A stretch of 64,000 nt of DNA from Ectobius pallidus. Taxonomy: Eukaryota > Arthropoda > Insecta > Blattodea > Ectobiidae. Position numbers and translations under genes: made by a program. The stretch covers positions 44,073,502 through 44,137,501 of the forward strand of contig CAXKWD010000008.1 in assembly GCA_964059195.1 (NCBI GenBank), written 5' to 3'. Positions 11,766 through 23,394 of this stretch are shown piece by piece. The notes beneath the pieces were generated by a model. That model was not told where the DNA came from. It was given only the letters and a program-made list of their open reading frames with translations, and made no database searches. The first letter of the stretch is position 1. Each line of letters begins with the position of its first letter.

Positions 11766-13920
11766 CCTATTTTCTAGGCAACAAAATATTAGATCAAATC
11801 ATCCCTTAGCTGTTTTATACCTATATTATATATAATTGTTCATTGCTTGTGAAAATCTTCGATTTTTGGAAAGATGTGGAACGAAATGTTAGGGTCAAGC
11901 TTCTTGCAATCCGAGAAATTACTGTTACACACGGCTATGTTTATTTATGGAGATGAGATCTTCCAAGACGTGTAAAGCAGCCCGAAAATTTTCAAAAGTA
12001 TCTAACAATTCAGTTTAGATAAGGTGAGTCATTTTGAAATAGATTAATGTATTATTTTGTTTAAGAATGTTTGCAATTTTTCCTATACCGCCAGTAGTAA
12101 TCTTGCTCCCGCGAATCTCAAGCAGAGTAACTGCTACCTAGCGGCGGAACCAGTGAACTACCTCAGTCATCACACTTTCTCCTCTATTCATTATGCTCTC
12201 GCTTTTGACTTGACGGAACATTGCAAGACTTACCCACACATTTAGAATGAAAGTGGAATTTCACGCAATACAAGTTGATACAACTTTAAGTTCTCTGAGG
12301 TGGAGTTAGTTCGTACACATCAATTTTGCCGTAAGCTGGAATTTAGTCTATGATACACTCATGGGGTTTCTTGCACCCAGACAGCAGATCACAACAATTT
12401 CCAAACTGGCAATAATACATGACCACTGACATCTTCACATTTCCTTTCTTTGCTTTTAGTGTATGTTGCCAGATGCTATTCTTTCAGAAACCAAGAATTT
12501 ACCTATACCACAGGTTTAGAGATGGACCAAGAGAAAGGGATACAACAAACTCTTCTGGACGTGCTAATGTTGAATCAGTAACATCGACAAAATAGTCATG
12601 GTTAACATTGCAATGGTTTTATACTACTTACTTGTTTTACCAATCGCAGTGCTAATGTCAGGCCCCATATCTCGAAAATCATATTGTTAATAATAAATGT
12701 AACACTAAAACTAGCTACTTTAATGCAATTGATTTATATAATCACGTTCGTTATTTTGTTTCATACAAATTTCTCCAGATTTCAAAATTGTGGAAATTAT
12801 TTTATCCTATATGAAACTGAAAAAAATCTGTAAGGGGTATGTATAGCCCCAGAAAAAAAGCATTGGGTATATCTATCTGAAAAAAATTTTATGATTGGAA
12901 GGGAATAACATTTCTACTCCTGCTAGATATAGTTCAACAGAAGTATTGTAATACTTTCATAAAGTAGATGTATCAGACTGTAAAATTTTTATGTCAATTG
13001 TATACAAAAGCTGGTAATAAAGTTAACAAATCAAATTTAGCAATTAGGATTATGCATTCATATTCCTTTTCAGTGCTTAGCAAATTATTCCAAAGTAGGG
13101 GAAAAAAGAAAAGGATACACTAATCCAAAGTTCTAACTGAAAACCATTCATAATGTACCATGAGTTCTAGTATGGTAGGATACTTACTTTTCTAGTACCA
13201 GATCGTTTGTAAGTTTTGTTGCTTTTTGATGTAGCAGAAATGTCTGTCATAATTAGCTGAATAGGGTACAGTTTTATCTTTGCTTCAGTAATTTCTATAG
13301 TACAAATTTGAACTTGATTTTACTGAAACGATTCAGATATTGTATATCTAGTTTACATGTACATGTTCTTCCATTAATTTTCTTAAAATGAGTAAGGGAA
13401 AGCTTTAGCTTTGTGCTAAAAGAGACTTCTTTTAGTAGATAGGTTGTTTGTTGTAAGGAAACAGTTTTACAACTTCCTGAAAGAAATGGTTGATTTAATT
13501 TAGTACAAAAATGAATCATGTCTCCAAAAGTTCATCCTTAAGAATATAGAGAACAGTAGGCTAATCTTTACAGAAGCATGGCATTTAACTGTATATATTT
13601 TCAGTAAACCTGACCTGGATAATTCTAGATATAAAATATCAAAATTTCGTGGTATAAAGACATGAATATGCCACTGACCATAGCTGCAAATGAACTTTCA
13701 CTGAATTGAAGGTTAGTATGAGGTTTCAAATAGACACTGGAAGTTATGTACTAGATCTTCTAAATGACAAATAAAAATGTCTAATGTAGATAATCATTTA
13801 CATCAACTCATATTGAATGAACTATATTTTACAAACAAGTTGCTACTAAATCTTTAAACAATGCATATATATGAGAATAGCATGTGCTTCCCAAAAGTTC
13901 CCGAAATGAATAAGTAAGTA
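11766..13920. other. Unannotated AT-rich stretch
   Basis: No element ends or coding domains were recognised across these 2.1 kb. The part from 10380 to 10470 and that after 11766 share cccttagctgttttctacc-like words, consistent with flanking host or older repeat sequence around the hAT insertion. Confidence 0.35.
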
Positions 13921-16330
13921 GTGTGGATTTGTCAGTGACGTCACAGGAGGATTGGGAGGAGTGAGTGGCTTATGACGTCACAGAGGGGAGGGAGGATTGC
14001 TTACGTCATATAGGCGTTGCTTATGACGTCACGACCTATCACGTTATTCAAAATGGCGTCACTTCCGGTTCTTATTTCAAATGGTGGACCAAGGGTGCGA
14101 TTCAAAATTGGAAATTCATAATGGCGGTAAATTTAAAAATTGTATATTACAAAATGAAAAACGCAACGTTACTGGTTCCTATTTCAAATGGCGGGAGGAG
14201 GGAAATTTGAAAATTGTTTATTGGTAGAAGGCAGGAGATTTGAAAATTCAACATGTTGGAAAAATTGGATATTGGTGGAAGGCGGGAGATTTAAACATTC
14301 AAGATGGTTGAATGTGCACGGTATGAAATTGGATATGACCATTACAAATGAGGGAAGGAGGGAAATTTAAAATTGTATATTGGTGGAAGGCGGGAGACTT
14401 GAAAATTCACGATTGAATGTGCACAATGCAAATTTGGATATTACAATTGCAAATGGTGGATTGCGGTAAATTTGAAAATTGCAGATGGTAGAAGGTGGAT
14501 GATTTGAAAATTGCTAATTAACTATGGAGGGATGGGAGGGTTTCTTTCGTCATCGGGAAGGTTTCTGACGTCATCGGGAGGGTTGCTTATGTCGGCAAAG
14601 GAATGGGAGGGTTTCTTACATCATCATTTCTGACATCATCATAGGGATGAGAGGATTGCTTACGTCATCAGAGGAATGGGAGGATTATTTACGTAATCAG
14701 AGGAATGGGAGGAATGATTACGTCATCGGGAGGGATGCTGACGTCATTATTGAATATGGAGGATTTCAAAAAAATATATTTCAACTTTGGTTTGCAAATG
14801 GCGGACCAAGCACACTATTTAAAATTGGAAATTTAAAATGGCGGTAAATTTGAAAATTGGATATTGGTAGAATACGGACGTTTTGAAAATACAAAATGGT
14901 GGATTGTGGGAATTTTGAAAATGGTTATTTTAAAATGATGAAAGGTTCGAGAATTGTGGAGGAAATTCAAGATGTCGGCTAGCCCAAGATTTTAAATTGT
15001 ATATTTCGAATTTATCATTTTTCAAATCCGATTTCACATTTACCATTCGATTTATGCAAGATTTCACATTGAGATGTTAGATTTTATGTTACATTTGTGC
15101 ATCAGGAGTAAAATGTTTGTCGTTTTTGCATCATCGCCATGACAGGAAGTGATCAAGGTCACGCGTCAGCATATTTTGCTCGCTTGCGCGTAGAGATATT
15201 TCCGGTGTGTGTTACATCCGACACCTCGTTTTGCATTTCTCACTGTATGGCATTACAGCCTACATACGTGGGCATGTGATTCAATATGGCGCCCAATTTG
15301 AAAATTACAAATGGTGGAAGGCGTGGGAAATTTAAAATTATACTTCGACTTTGGGGTGGACTACTTTTATCCAGGGGCAACTTCATAACATTTCTATAGT
15401 TTAAATTCTTATTACATATATCAGAAAAACAAAATGACGTCTAGCGTAAGATTTAAATTTGTTTATTATGAATTAATTGGATCGTAAGAAGACTTCTAGC
15501 GGGAGATTTGAAATTGCATAGTCCATAGTCATTATGTTAATATTCTTGCGAGAGAATTCTTGAGGTTCTGCTATACGTTTTAAAATGTATTGAGCGAGAG
15601 GTTTGAGACCGGATGTACGTCTCCTATGACACAATGACAGCAGATGTTTCATATGCATAACAGAAGAAAGGTTCAAACAAAAGGTTAATTTAAATTTTTT
15701 TTATTCACATGCAAGAAATGGAAAATCTGCGGATATTGCTCAATCAGCAAATTCTTTACTTATGGCTCCATCTGATATTGCATCATTTCAGACTTCCCCG
15801 AACATACATCGGCAGACTTGATCATACTTGTTTTAAGGTGACGCGTCTCACATTACAGCTGAGTCATGAATTCTTTATTTATGACGTCATGGCCTACGTA
15901 CTAGAGTGTTGCAATGGTCAGGTGATTCAAGATGGCGGACCACGCGCACGATACGAAATTACAAAATGGGGATGGCGGGAGATTTGAAATTGTATATTTC
16001 GAATGAATGCGTAATTCTTATTATAGATATCAAAAAACAAAATGGCGCATGGCGGGAGATTTGAAAATGATATCTTTTGAATTAGTGGTAATTCTTATTA
16101 TAGATGTCAGAAAAACAAAATGGCTTCTGGCGGGAGATTTGAAAATGATGTATTTCGAATTAATGCATAACACTTATTATAGATCTCAGAAAAACAAAAT
16201 GTATGGCGGGAGATTTAAATTTGTTTTATACACATCAAGATATGACATCTGCGGATGAGGCTGAATCAGCAAATTATTTATGACGTTACAGGATTTTGCA
16301 TCACTGCAGACTTGTTCAAACTTGTTTCTA
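13921..16330 (+). repeat. Complex tandem-repeat field with TGACGTCA and ATGGCGGGAGA motifs
   Basis: Exact TGACGTCA palindromes (CREB/ATF-type sites) lie at 13936, 13973, 14024, 14566, 14739 and 15882, with several near variants (ttacgtcat). A second motif, atggcgggagatttgaaaat, recurs with its variants from 14100 to 16210, including near 14283, 14390, 15972, 16048, 16128 and 16205; its core GGCGGGA resembles an E2F site. At 16012-16230 three units of about 77 bp are in tandem. Longer units also repeat: the ctgcgga and ctcaatcagcaaatt block at 15725 recurs at 16250. No protein is encoded. The field could be a satellite, a regulatory array or viral-type repeats. Confidence 0.75.
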
Positions 16331-16498
16331 GGTCATACACGGCACGTGCGGGGCAGTCTCAAACCTGTTTCATGGTCATACAGTATAAGAAGTTATAATC
16401 ATTTGTAATCATAAGTTTTTTACCATACGTGAGTGAGAAGCATAAAATTCAGGATTGCTCTACATTTTATGCGGTATAATGGGACGACGCTTGATATG

Positions 16499-16766
16499 TC
16501 TAAATCTGATCAACGTAAAACTTTTAAAGATTGACCATTACCGTTTTTGGACTTGGACAAAATGAGCGAAGCTGGATTCTACTATACTGGATACTAGGAT
16601 GTAGCCGAATGCGTGTACTGCCATACACAAATAAAGCACTGGGAAGAACCGGACGGTCCAGCAAATGAGCATCCATTTAAGAATAGATGGTGTGATATCC
16701 AATTAACTAGTAGTTTTCATGATGCGATAGGCTTACCACCTGTCCCTCTGCCCTCTCTTGGAAATT
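16499..16766 (+). pseudogene. Broken BIR (IAP-type) domain
   Basis: One frame, interrupted by stops at 16532-16534 (in place of a conserved Trp) and 16595-16597, shows the hallmarks of a BIR zinc-binding domain. These are an R-K-T-F-K-D start, the AGFYYTG core, a C-x2-C pair in CVYC, a following HWEEPDGP loop, then H and C spaced C-x2-C-x16-H-x6-C, the exact BIR spacing. BIR domains occur in host inhibitors of apoptosis and in IAPs of insect and crustacean DNA viruses. No RING finger or second BIR follows; the frame ends at taa 16764-16766. It lies just after the CRE-rich repeat field. Whether it is a host IAP retro-copy, an exon of a dead gene or a viral relic cannot be decided from one domain. 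Confidence 0.75.
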
Positions 16767-16780
16767 AAGCGTAACAAAAT

Positions 16781-17197
16781 TCACACAGGTATCAGAAACC
16801 TCCAATTGGAGGCCATCCGCCCCGACACTAGGGTACAGGACAGAGACAGTAGTTTTTCAAGAACTTTCTCTGCGACATTTAGCAAACTTTTTGGTCGTAA
16901 TTTTGAGACTTCACTGCTGTTTTCTTTTCCTGGTTTTAGTATCGGAACTATTTTTGCTTTTTTCCCCCATAGTTTTGGGAATTTTCCATTCGTTAAGTAT
17001 CCGTTGTACATCGCTGTTACAGATTTTGGTATGATTTCAAAAGTGCATAGCAGTATCTTGCTCTTTATATCGTCTTCTCCAGGAGCTTTAATGCGATCAA
17101 TATGTTCTAAAACATTCATAATTTCTTATTGTGTAAATAACTTATCATCTCCGGTGTTTATTGATATCTTTGTTTCTTCTCTTAATCATCTGTGATA
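16781..17197 (-). pseudogene. LINE reverse transcriptase fragment (Jockey/I group), 3' part
   Basis: The minus-strand frame carries the start of a non-LTR reverse transcriptase. IKAPGEDDI corresponds to the KAPG-x-D box, then come NGYLTNGKFPKLWG and KAKIVPILKPGKE (the fP-x-W-K and KpGK boxes) and KLRPKSLLNVAEKVLEKLL (the yRPISLL block). The catalytic YADD region is absent; the frame ends soon after LEKLL, so the element is truncated or broken at its 3' side. It continues the fragment at 18291-18610 once the intervening LTR is discounted. One in-frame stop lies near 17130 and another near 17187. Confidence 0.85.
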
Positions 17198-18290
17198 TGT
17201 AGCAGACGTTAACGTAATTCAGAAAATTCACTAATATAATGCAGCAATAAGTACATTAATTCATAAGAAATGAGCAAAAACGTAATTCATATACAAGTCA
17301 TAGAAAATGAAAGAGATCAATAATATAACCATATATCAAAATGCAGAAAATCTCAAGGAATTAAAATATGCTAGCCATATTTTAATCCACCAGATACAAC
17401 AAGAGTTATTAATTTAATAAACACTTTCTTTGTCTATTTCGCGGGAGATCCTATCAACAGATAAGGACTCCACGCCAAGCAAACTCCATGGGTTAAACCC
17501 AATGATTCATTATTTCTCCGCCGATGCAATAATGATGTACAGCACTACCCGTAGGAGACTGACGTCACTGAGAGCCAATCACAGTAGATATAGCCTCTTT
17601 GACGACAGTATAGGGGTGTTGCAATTGCAGTGCACAGTACAGTCTCGGCTGGAGTGGGAGAGAAGTTGAGATGGGTATTTAATGAGCGGCGCGAGTCAGT
17701 CAGACATCTTCTTAACGGCTAATGATCTTATGATCTGGACATCTTGTATCGTGCTGGGCGCACGACAACTACACGTATAGACATCACGACTTCGGACCAC
17801 GCTTGGCCGATAGCATTTTTAAGCGCATGGCGCAAGTGAGTGTGAAACCTACAAGAGGCCCGGATCGCACACGCACAGCACAGTTATTAATGGTTAACTA
17901 ATAATAATCAGGTTGGTAATTTCTAGATTGCTCTATACCAGAATAGGCGCGCTGATGCAAGGCCCTGAATACGTTTAGAACTTCTCTCGCCCCCAAGCTT
18001 CAAGCAAGAGTCATAATCCATTGTATCAAGATCACCACTGTAATAGTAATATGAATAAATTAGCTAACTAATTGATCCCCTGAGAAAACAATCTAATTGC
18101 TCTACCCAAGAAAATCCTACACCCTCGTATAAGGACGTTCCAGGAACCGAGCAGCCAGGGATACATCTGGCAACGAAGCGCCATACGAGAGGAGGAAGCA
18201 GCGACGTCAGAATACAGGTAACATGACGTCCGAGTCACATACATAGATTCTTTCTACAAAACCCGTACAATGCGGCGTCCAACCCTTACA
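17198..18290 (+). mobile_element. Solo LTR (1093 bp) inserted in the LINE, 4-bp TSD
   Basis: The ends are TGTAGCAGAC and CCCTTACA, i.e. TG...CA, flanked by the 4-bp repeat gata (17194-17197 and 18291-18294). Discounting the insert and one gata joins the LINE reading frame correctly through the expected E-Y-H...L-R-E-E linker, strong evidence that the borders are exact. Inside, tatttaa near 17678 followed by a gagtcagtcaga start-like block and an aataaa near 18050 suggest plus-strand orientation of U3-R-U5. Four-bp TSDs are common in Ty3/gypsy. No internal retroelement genes remain. Confidence 0.85.
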
Positions 18291-18610
18291 GATACTCACT
18301 AACTTCTTTATTATCTGCTGGTGTGAAGTAGTTCAACATGTACCTCATGGTATCTTCTATACCAGTTGTACTCGTTCCATCGATTTTAACTAAGGTCGTT
18401 AATACTATGCTTTTCATTGTTTTGTCAAATGCCAGTTTGTATATTCCATTCCATGGATTGCTTGATGTGGTCATGTTACAATATTCTCTCCATGAGTTAA
18501 ATTTCTGTCTTCGTATTGTTTCTTCGTAATTCCTTTATGGTTCAAAGTATTGTTCTTTGCGCATTTCTCGCAGTAAACCATTATTCTTTGTCTTCTGGTG
18601 GCTTCTCCTT
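18291..18610 (-). pseudogene. LINE ORF2 linker fragment (Jockey/I group), 5' part
   Basis: On the minus strand the frame shows the conserved linker between endonuclease and reverse transcriptase of Jockey/I-group LINEs. It reads EETIRRQKFNSWREYC, then SSNPWNGIYKLA, then DGTSTTGIEDTMRYML and a FTPADN box before the insertion of the solo LTR. One stop lies upstream in the RKEQYFEP stretch. The endonuclease is not seen upstream, so the copy is 5'-truncated near 18610. Confidence 0.8.
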
Positions 18611-20233
18611 AGTGTACCAAAGTCACAGATTTTTTTATCTAATTTGCACCCTCATGTATGAATTATTTTCTTAGCTTTCCGATATTGTTTAACTTATCCC
18701 CACTGTTCCATTTTCGCAAGCTTGCAGTTTATTGCAAAATATTTCAAGTTTAGTAGGCCTATATGTTATAATTGAATTGCAACGATATTTCGTACGATTT
18801 CGACTCACAAACATTACCACAGGTGTAAAGTTATGTGCAGTTTATGTTTCATTCTTATTTCATTACATTTATAGCCTAAAAGCCTTTTTTACAGTTATTT
18901 CTCTTAAATACAGATTATTATTTAATTTTTGAAGTATATATTATCATGTTTGTGTTTTAGGCGCTAATGCTTTAAGCTAAGTTATAAATTGAATAATATT
19001 GTAATATTAATTTAGTTGTTTCAGACATGTCATTGTGTAATATTATGCAATTCTCCTTTGTATATCTTCTTTGCGAGACCTCTCGATACTTATCGATACT
19101 CTTTCCAGGGATGCCATTGTACAGCAAGAAATTGTTATATTTCACAATACTATATATATTGTAATGCTAATTCCTTATAATCTTCCACCTTAATTATAGT
19201 TGATTTGTGCTTCAGATTTATCCTATAATCATTTATTATGATTTACTATAGCATATCAAGTTTAACTGATTTAATTATATGTAATTTCAAACATGGGATT
19301 TTAGGGCCGTTATGTTGTCAGCATAAATTTTTGTTGGCGGTCTTCGACTATTCCGTTTCTCTTCAGTGGTCGTCGTCGCGTCTGGGCGCCTTTCTTCAGT
19401 TCGCATTAACTCTCAACTACTTCTTCAAAGTCGCTATTTGGTTGGATATGTTTCGTCCATAACTCAACTTTCTGGAAAAATGTCTGGAAATCACAACTCA
19501 CAACTATCCTCCAGCGTACGTCATAAGCGGAGGGCCCACAACTCAGAAGAGCCGTTCTTGTGCATAACGAGGGTGCTATGCTCTGATCAACATATTCTCG
19601 GCTTAGTACTGCATATATTATTATCGCCGTGCAGCTAAAATTTGCTGTTCCCACAATCCATTATAAATTCTTATCCACTGGACCAACGTCAGATAGCTAA
19701 TGGACACCTTGTATGTACCTGAACGTGGTAATTGCAAGACTTTATATTATAGTGAAGTTAACTCATAACGTTAATCTCCAGCTTCAAACATCATACAACA
19801 CATCTTTCAAACATTTAATTTGAATTGTTATACAACGATTATTATTTCATTATCCTCAAGAACATTACTGAAATAACTAACTGAACTAACTTCAAGAACA
19901 ACATCAAGATTTCAACACTTCAAGAGTTCCAGCTTAATATTCAAGAACTTTGTATTTTCTTTTATTATTATTTTAGCCTTCAGCAATTCAGTTTTTATTT
20001 TCTTAGTGAATTTAAAGCCTGTGTATTATTAATAAATTTGAGTTTTTCATCGTTGTTTGCAGATTTCTTGTCTAATTTCAGTGTAATAGGCGCAAGCAGG
20101 TTCCATTCAAAATTCAGTCCACTTTTACCACCTTCCTACCTACTCACTCTTGCCCCTTACACCCACTGTTTTCCAACAATTTATTCTTGTTTTCATACCG
20201 TTTACCTCCTTAGGTTAATTACCAAGTGAGGTA
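18611..20233. other. Unannotated stretch
   Basis: No domain or element ends were confidently recognised. Around 19860-19930 short caagaac and ttcaag words recur in a manner often seen in retroelement 3' regions, but nothing firm can be said. Confidence 0.35.
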
Positions 20234-20257
20234 CTCTATACCAGGGCCATCGCGTGG

Positions 20258-20543
20258 GCGGGGCGCCGTGACAACGGCGAAAATAAAACAAGATTTGAAA
20301 AAAATAAGTAGGATGTAGGCTACATAATGTATTTTTTAAAGGTAGGTATAACTGAATTTTGAATATTACATTGTATGTTTTTATGGAACAAATAAATCCA
20401 GCGGGGCGCCGTGAAAACGGCGAAAATAAAACAAGATTTGAAAAAAAATAAGTAGGATGTAGGCTACATAACGTATTTTTTAAAGTTAGGTATAACTGAA
20501 TTTTGAATATTACATTGAATGTTTTTATTGAACAAATAAATAT
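20258..20543 (+). repeat. 143-bp tandem duplication inside the hAT
   Basis: Two copies starting gcggggcgccgtga at 20258 and 20401 are nearly identical (differences such as acaacgg/aaaacgg and aatgtat/aacgtat). The duplicated unit begins just inside the left terminal repeat, so it doubles the subterminal region. Confidence 0.9.
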
Positions 20544-20750
20544 TTGATACTAATAACTTTAGGCCTATATTTGCTTATAAAGACATATTTACCATCAACT
20601 ACGTCACAGGAGAGACTGAGTTCTCTGGCCATCTTGTCCATTGAAATCGATGAAGCACAAAAAACAGACTTGAAGGAAATTCTAACGACATTTGCTGGTG
20701 CAAAAACCAGGCGAATGCCATTTAATGTTATGTACCTTATCTTAATTTGA
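20544..20750 (+). pseudogene. hAT transposase C-terminal tail
   Basis: From about residue 15 the frame reads LPSTTSQERLSSLAILSIE, then a weakly acidic stretch and ILTTFAGAKTRR. This is the end of the hAT dimerisation region in the zinc-finger-MYM-like transposase group, where an S-Q-E-R-L-x-x-L-A-x-L-S-I-E box precedes a final F-A-x-x-K-A-R-R. The catalytic core and BED finger are absent. It sits inside the 1029-bp hAT and confirms that superfamily independently of the TSD. Confidence 0.8.
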
Positions 20751-21570
20751 TAAACGCCGTTCCCTTTTCTACCGTATATTCTATTCAGTGTATGTAACGA
20801 GGTTTCCCACACTATTAATTTGTAGTCCATTAATAACGCCTTTAGGATTTTTTATGATTGTTAAGATTTTCTTACATTACTGAACTTGTATTAATTTGAT
20901 TTTCAATACAATCTTATTTTAAAAAATTAAATAATTTTATTTCTGGTATTTTTGTAAGGTAATCCGATTAGGTGTCTCTTTTACTCTCAAAAACACAGAC
21001 AGGGACGCAACCCGACGCGCAACTTTGCTACGAGCGACTGGACGCGATGCGGCTAGGAACTTGTCCAGTCCACGTCGCCCCAAGTCGCGTCGCTCATTGC
21101 GTTTATATTATGTATTTGATAGTGTCGCGTCACGTCGCTCGCTGTGTGTTTGTGTTTGAACCCTTTACAGATAGGTGGAATGTCGGGTGGGTGCACGTGG
21201 GATTGAGTTTGGGGGGGGGGCGCCTGACGAAATCTTGCCCCGGGCGCCAACAAACCACGCGACGGCCCTGCTCTATACATACAATTTTTCCTATAATATA
21301 TCACAAGCTTAATGGTTAAAATAATATGTTTATTGTTTTTTTCCAAGTTCTATAACAGAATACTACACCATTCCTCACACTGCCTTTGAACTCGACCTGT
21401 TCAGCATTCCAGTCTTGCGACTATGTTTTTTACGCACTTGACACAAGTAACATTTTTTACAGGATCTTTATCGTAATTACAGGGCACCCATGCGTTTATA
21501 TTATGCGTTAATATTGTTTTAAATTCAAAGTCTTAGGGTGGCGTGCACCATCCAGGAGTAAACCAAACTA

Positions 21571-21715
21571 AAGTAGTAAATTTAAGACGGAGACCTGGAG
21601 TATACAAGAACCAGTACATCTGTCTCACTCTTTAAGTCATACGAGTAATGTGCTAGAGTGAGACAGACAAACCGGTTTTTGTTGCGTCAGGTTCCCGTCT
21701 TAGATTTACTACTTC
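21571..21715. repeat. Foldback near the left end of the TTA element
   Basis: aagtagtaaatttaagacgg at the left pairs with the inverted form of ccgtcttagatttactactt at 21696-21715. An inner pair, tctgtctcactct (about 21619) and agagtgagacaga (about 21655), gives a two-level hairpin of roughly 145 bp. It is either a nested MITE or a duplicated subterminal region. Confidence 0.75.
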
Positions 21716-23279
21716 AGTGCTTCTCTTTTAGTGACTTACTCTTTTAGTTGGTGTTGGAGAGCTCAATTGATAGTTACTTCTTTAGTTGTAACTAAAGTAG
21801 TAAACGGTTTTTACTAAAGAAGTAGTCGAATTCAGAGCAGAAACGTTAGTGCAGCGCAGCAGAACACGTGCATTTCAATTGCCAGTATTATTCAAGTGCC
21901 AGATAATGAAAAGGAAAGGTTCGCTGAAACAATGAATATAAATTTGGGTTGTTCCAAATATTACTAATGACAATCTTCATGTTTTAAAATAGGTCTAATA
22001 GTAATGTTTTATTCATTACTAATTTTAATTCCTTCAATTGAATATTTTCAGTTTAGTAGCCTACGTTAGGGTACTGTGATTACAATTTTTGTGCTAACTA
22101 TTTCTGTATTATAATGCAAACAATTGGAATTTCCAGTTGATTTTCATAATTGATTCACTGTCAATATTATAATTATTTCTCTCATAATAATAATAAAGTT
22201 CTAAAATATTTATACTTCCTAAAGTTACATATTCTTCCCCAAAAACGATAAATCAATTATTCTACAGTTGTTTATCATAAATCTCACTATAAAGAATTAT
22301 TAATACTTATTGACTGTTTAGCAATATTAATAAGAAGTATTACACAAAATCATGAAAAAGAGGGGGATAAAAAGGATAAAACTAATAAGGGGCATTATGT
22401 TTCTGTCCTTTTTCAAATGCACAGAATATTTACTTAAAAAATATTACCTTATAAAAATAATAATATTACAACTGAGAAATGCAATATTTAAACAAAAAAT
22501 GGCGGTACAATATTTCGGAAGCTATGAACTACAATAATAATTATGTAGATGGTTGTATGTTTAAAAATAATTTCAGTGACTACTTCTCTAGATCCTGTGC
22601 AGCTTCAACCTCCAGTGCCCCTCCTTAAAATTTTCTTCCGGCACTCATGTTGGCATTTTTTTCTATATAGTTTATAATGCTTCTCACTTTCCTGTCCACA
22701 GGGTTAATTAAAATAGTTAGCAGCATACTATAGACCTGCAGCATCTGCTATAGTTTATTCCCAAACATGAAAGTCTCGTCTCACTCCACCATTCGAGACT
22801 TGGGGAGTCTTTAAGGAATGGTTTTACAATGTGTCCCCTTCTCAATGTACGCTAATCCCAGTGTCAGCCAAATTTTCTTCCGATGTGGCCTGTTTGGACA
22901 TTTTTACACCTGGGTCAGAAAAAAGGACATATTATTAATTAACACTGCGGGTGCAACTATTGAACTTTTAGCTCTTATAATTATTATTAAAATTCTGGCA
23001 TTCGCAATGTTGTGCTTTAAGTTAAGCTATAGAAGTGTAATGTAATAAAATTAATTTACAATAATTACATTAAATCGTTTAACAATGAGAATCACCTATT
23101 GTTCAGTAATCTCTATGGTTAAGTAGCAGGGGGAAGTGTTTTCTGGGTAGCTCCAAGAACGGAGGCTTTCATTTATTGAAATATACTATACCTCGCTGAT
23201 ATCTGTATCCATAGGATTAGCTTGAAATACATAGTCGTTTTCTAACCCAAAGTTAGGGAGAACTGCAGCATCTAAAGGC

Positions 23280-23394
23280 CGATCCAGCTAGGAAGATATT
23301 TGAGAGCACATGCGCTCCTTGTACCGTGCAATGCAAACGTCCCTTCCACTCTCTCTCCCCCTCACCTTTGGTGGACGTCTTCCTAGTTGGATCG
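23280..23394. repeat. 115-bp foldback with 17-bp arms
   Basis: cgatccagctaggaaga (23280-23296) is inverted at 23378-23394 with one mismatch. It is a small MITE-like hairpin inside the TTA element. No clear TSD was found. Confidence 0.7.

Larger units (their letters stand above)
20242..21270. mobile_element. hAT transposon, internally deleted, with perfect 8-bp TSD
   Basis: The left end CAGGGCCATCGCGTGG and the inverted right end CAGGGCCGTCGCGTGG are near-identical. The TSD ctctatac is perfect at 20234-20241 and 21271-21278. The 1029-bp interior keeps the last part of a hAT transposase on the plus strand (20544-20750), a 143-bp tandem duplication next to the left end, and a GC-rich CGCGTCG-type repeat block at 20995-21150. 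It is a deletion derivative of an autonomous hAT. Confidence 0.9.

Noticed and set aside
20972..21319. 115-residue GC-rich open frame
   Set aside because: It runs across the right end of the hAT element into flanking DNA and shows only repetitive Arg/Cys content.
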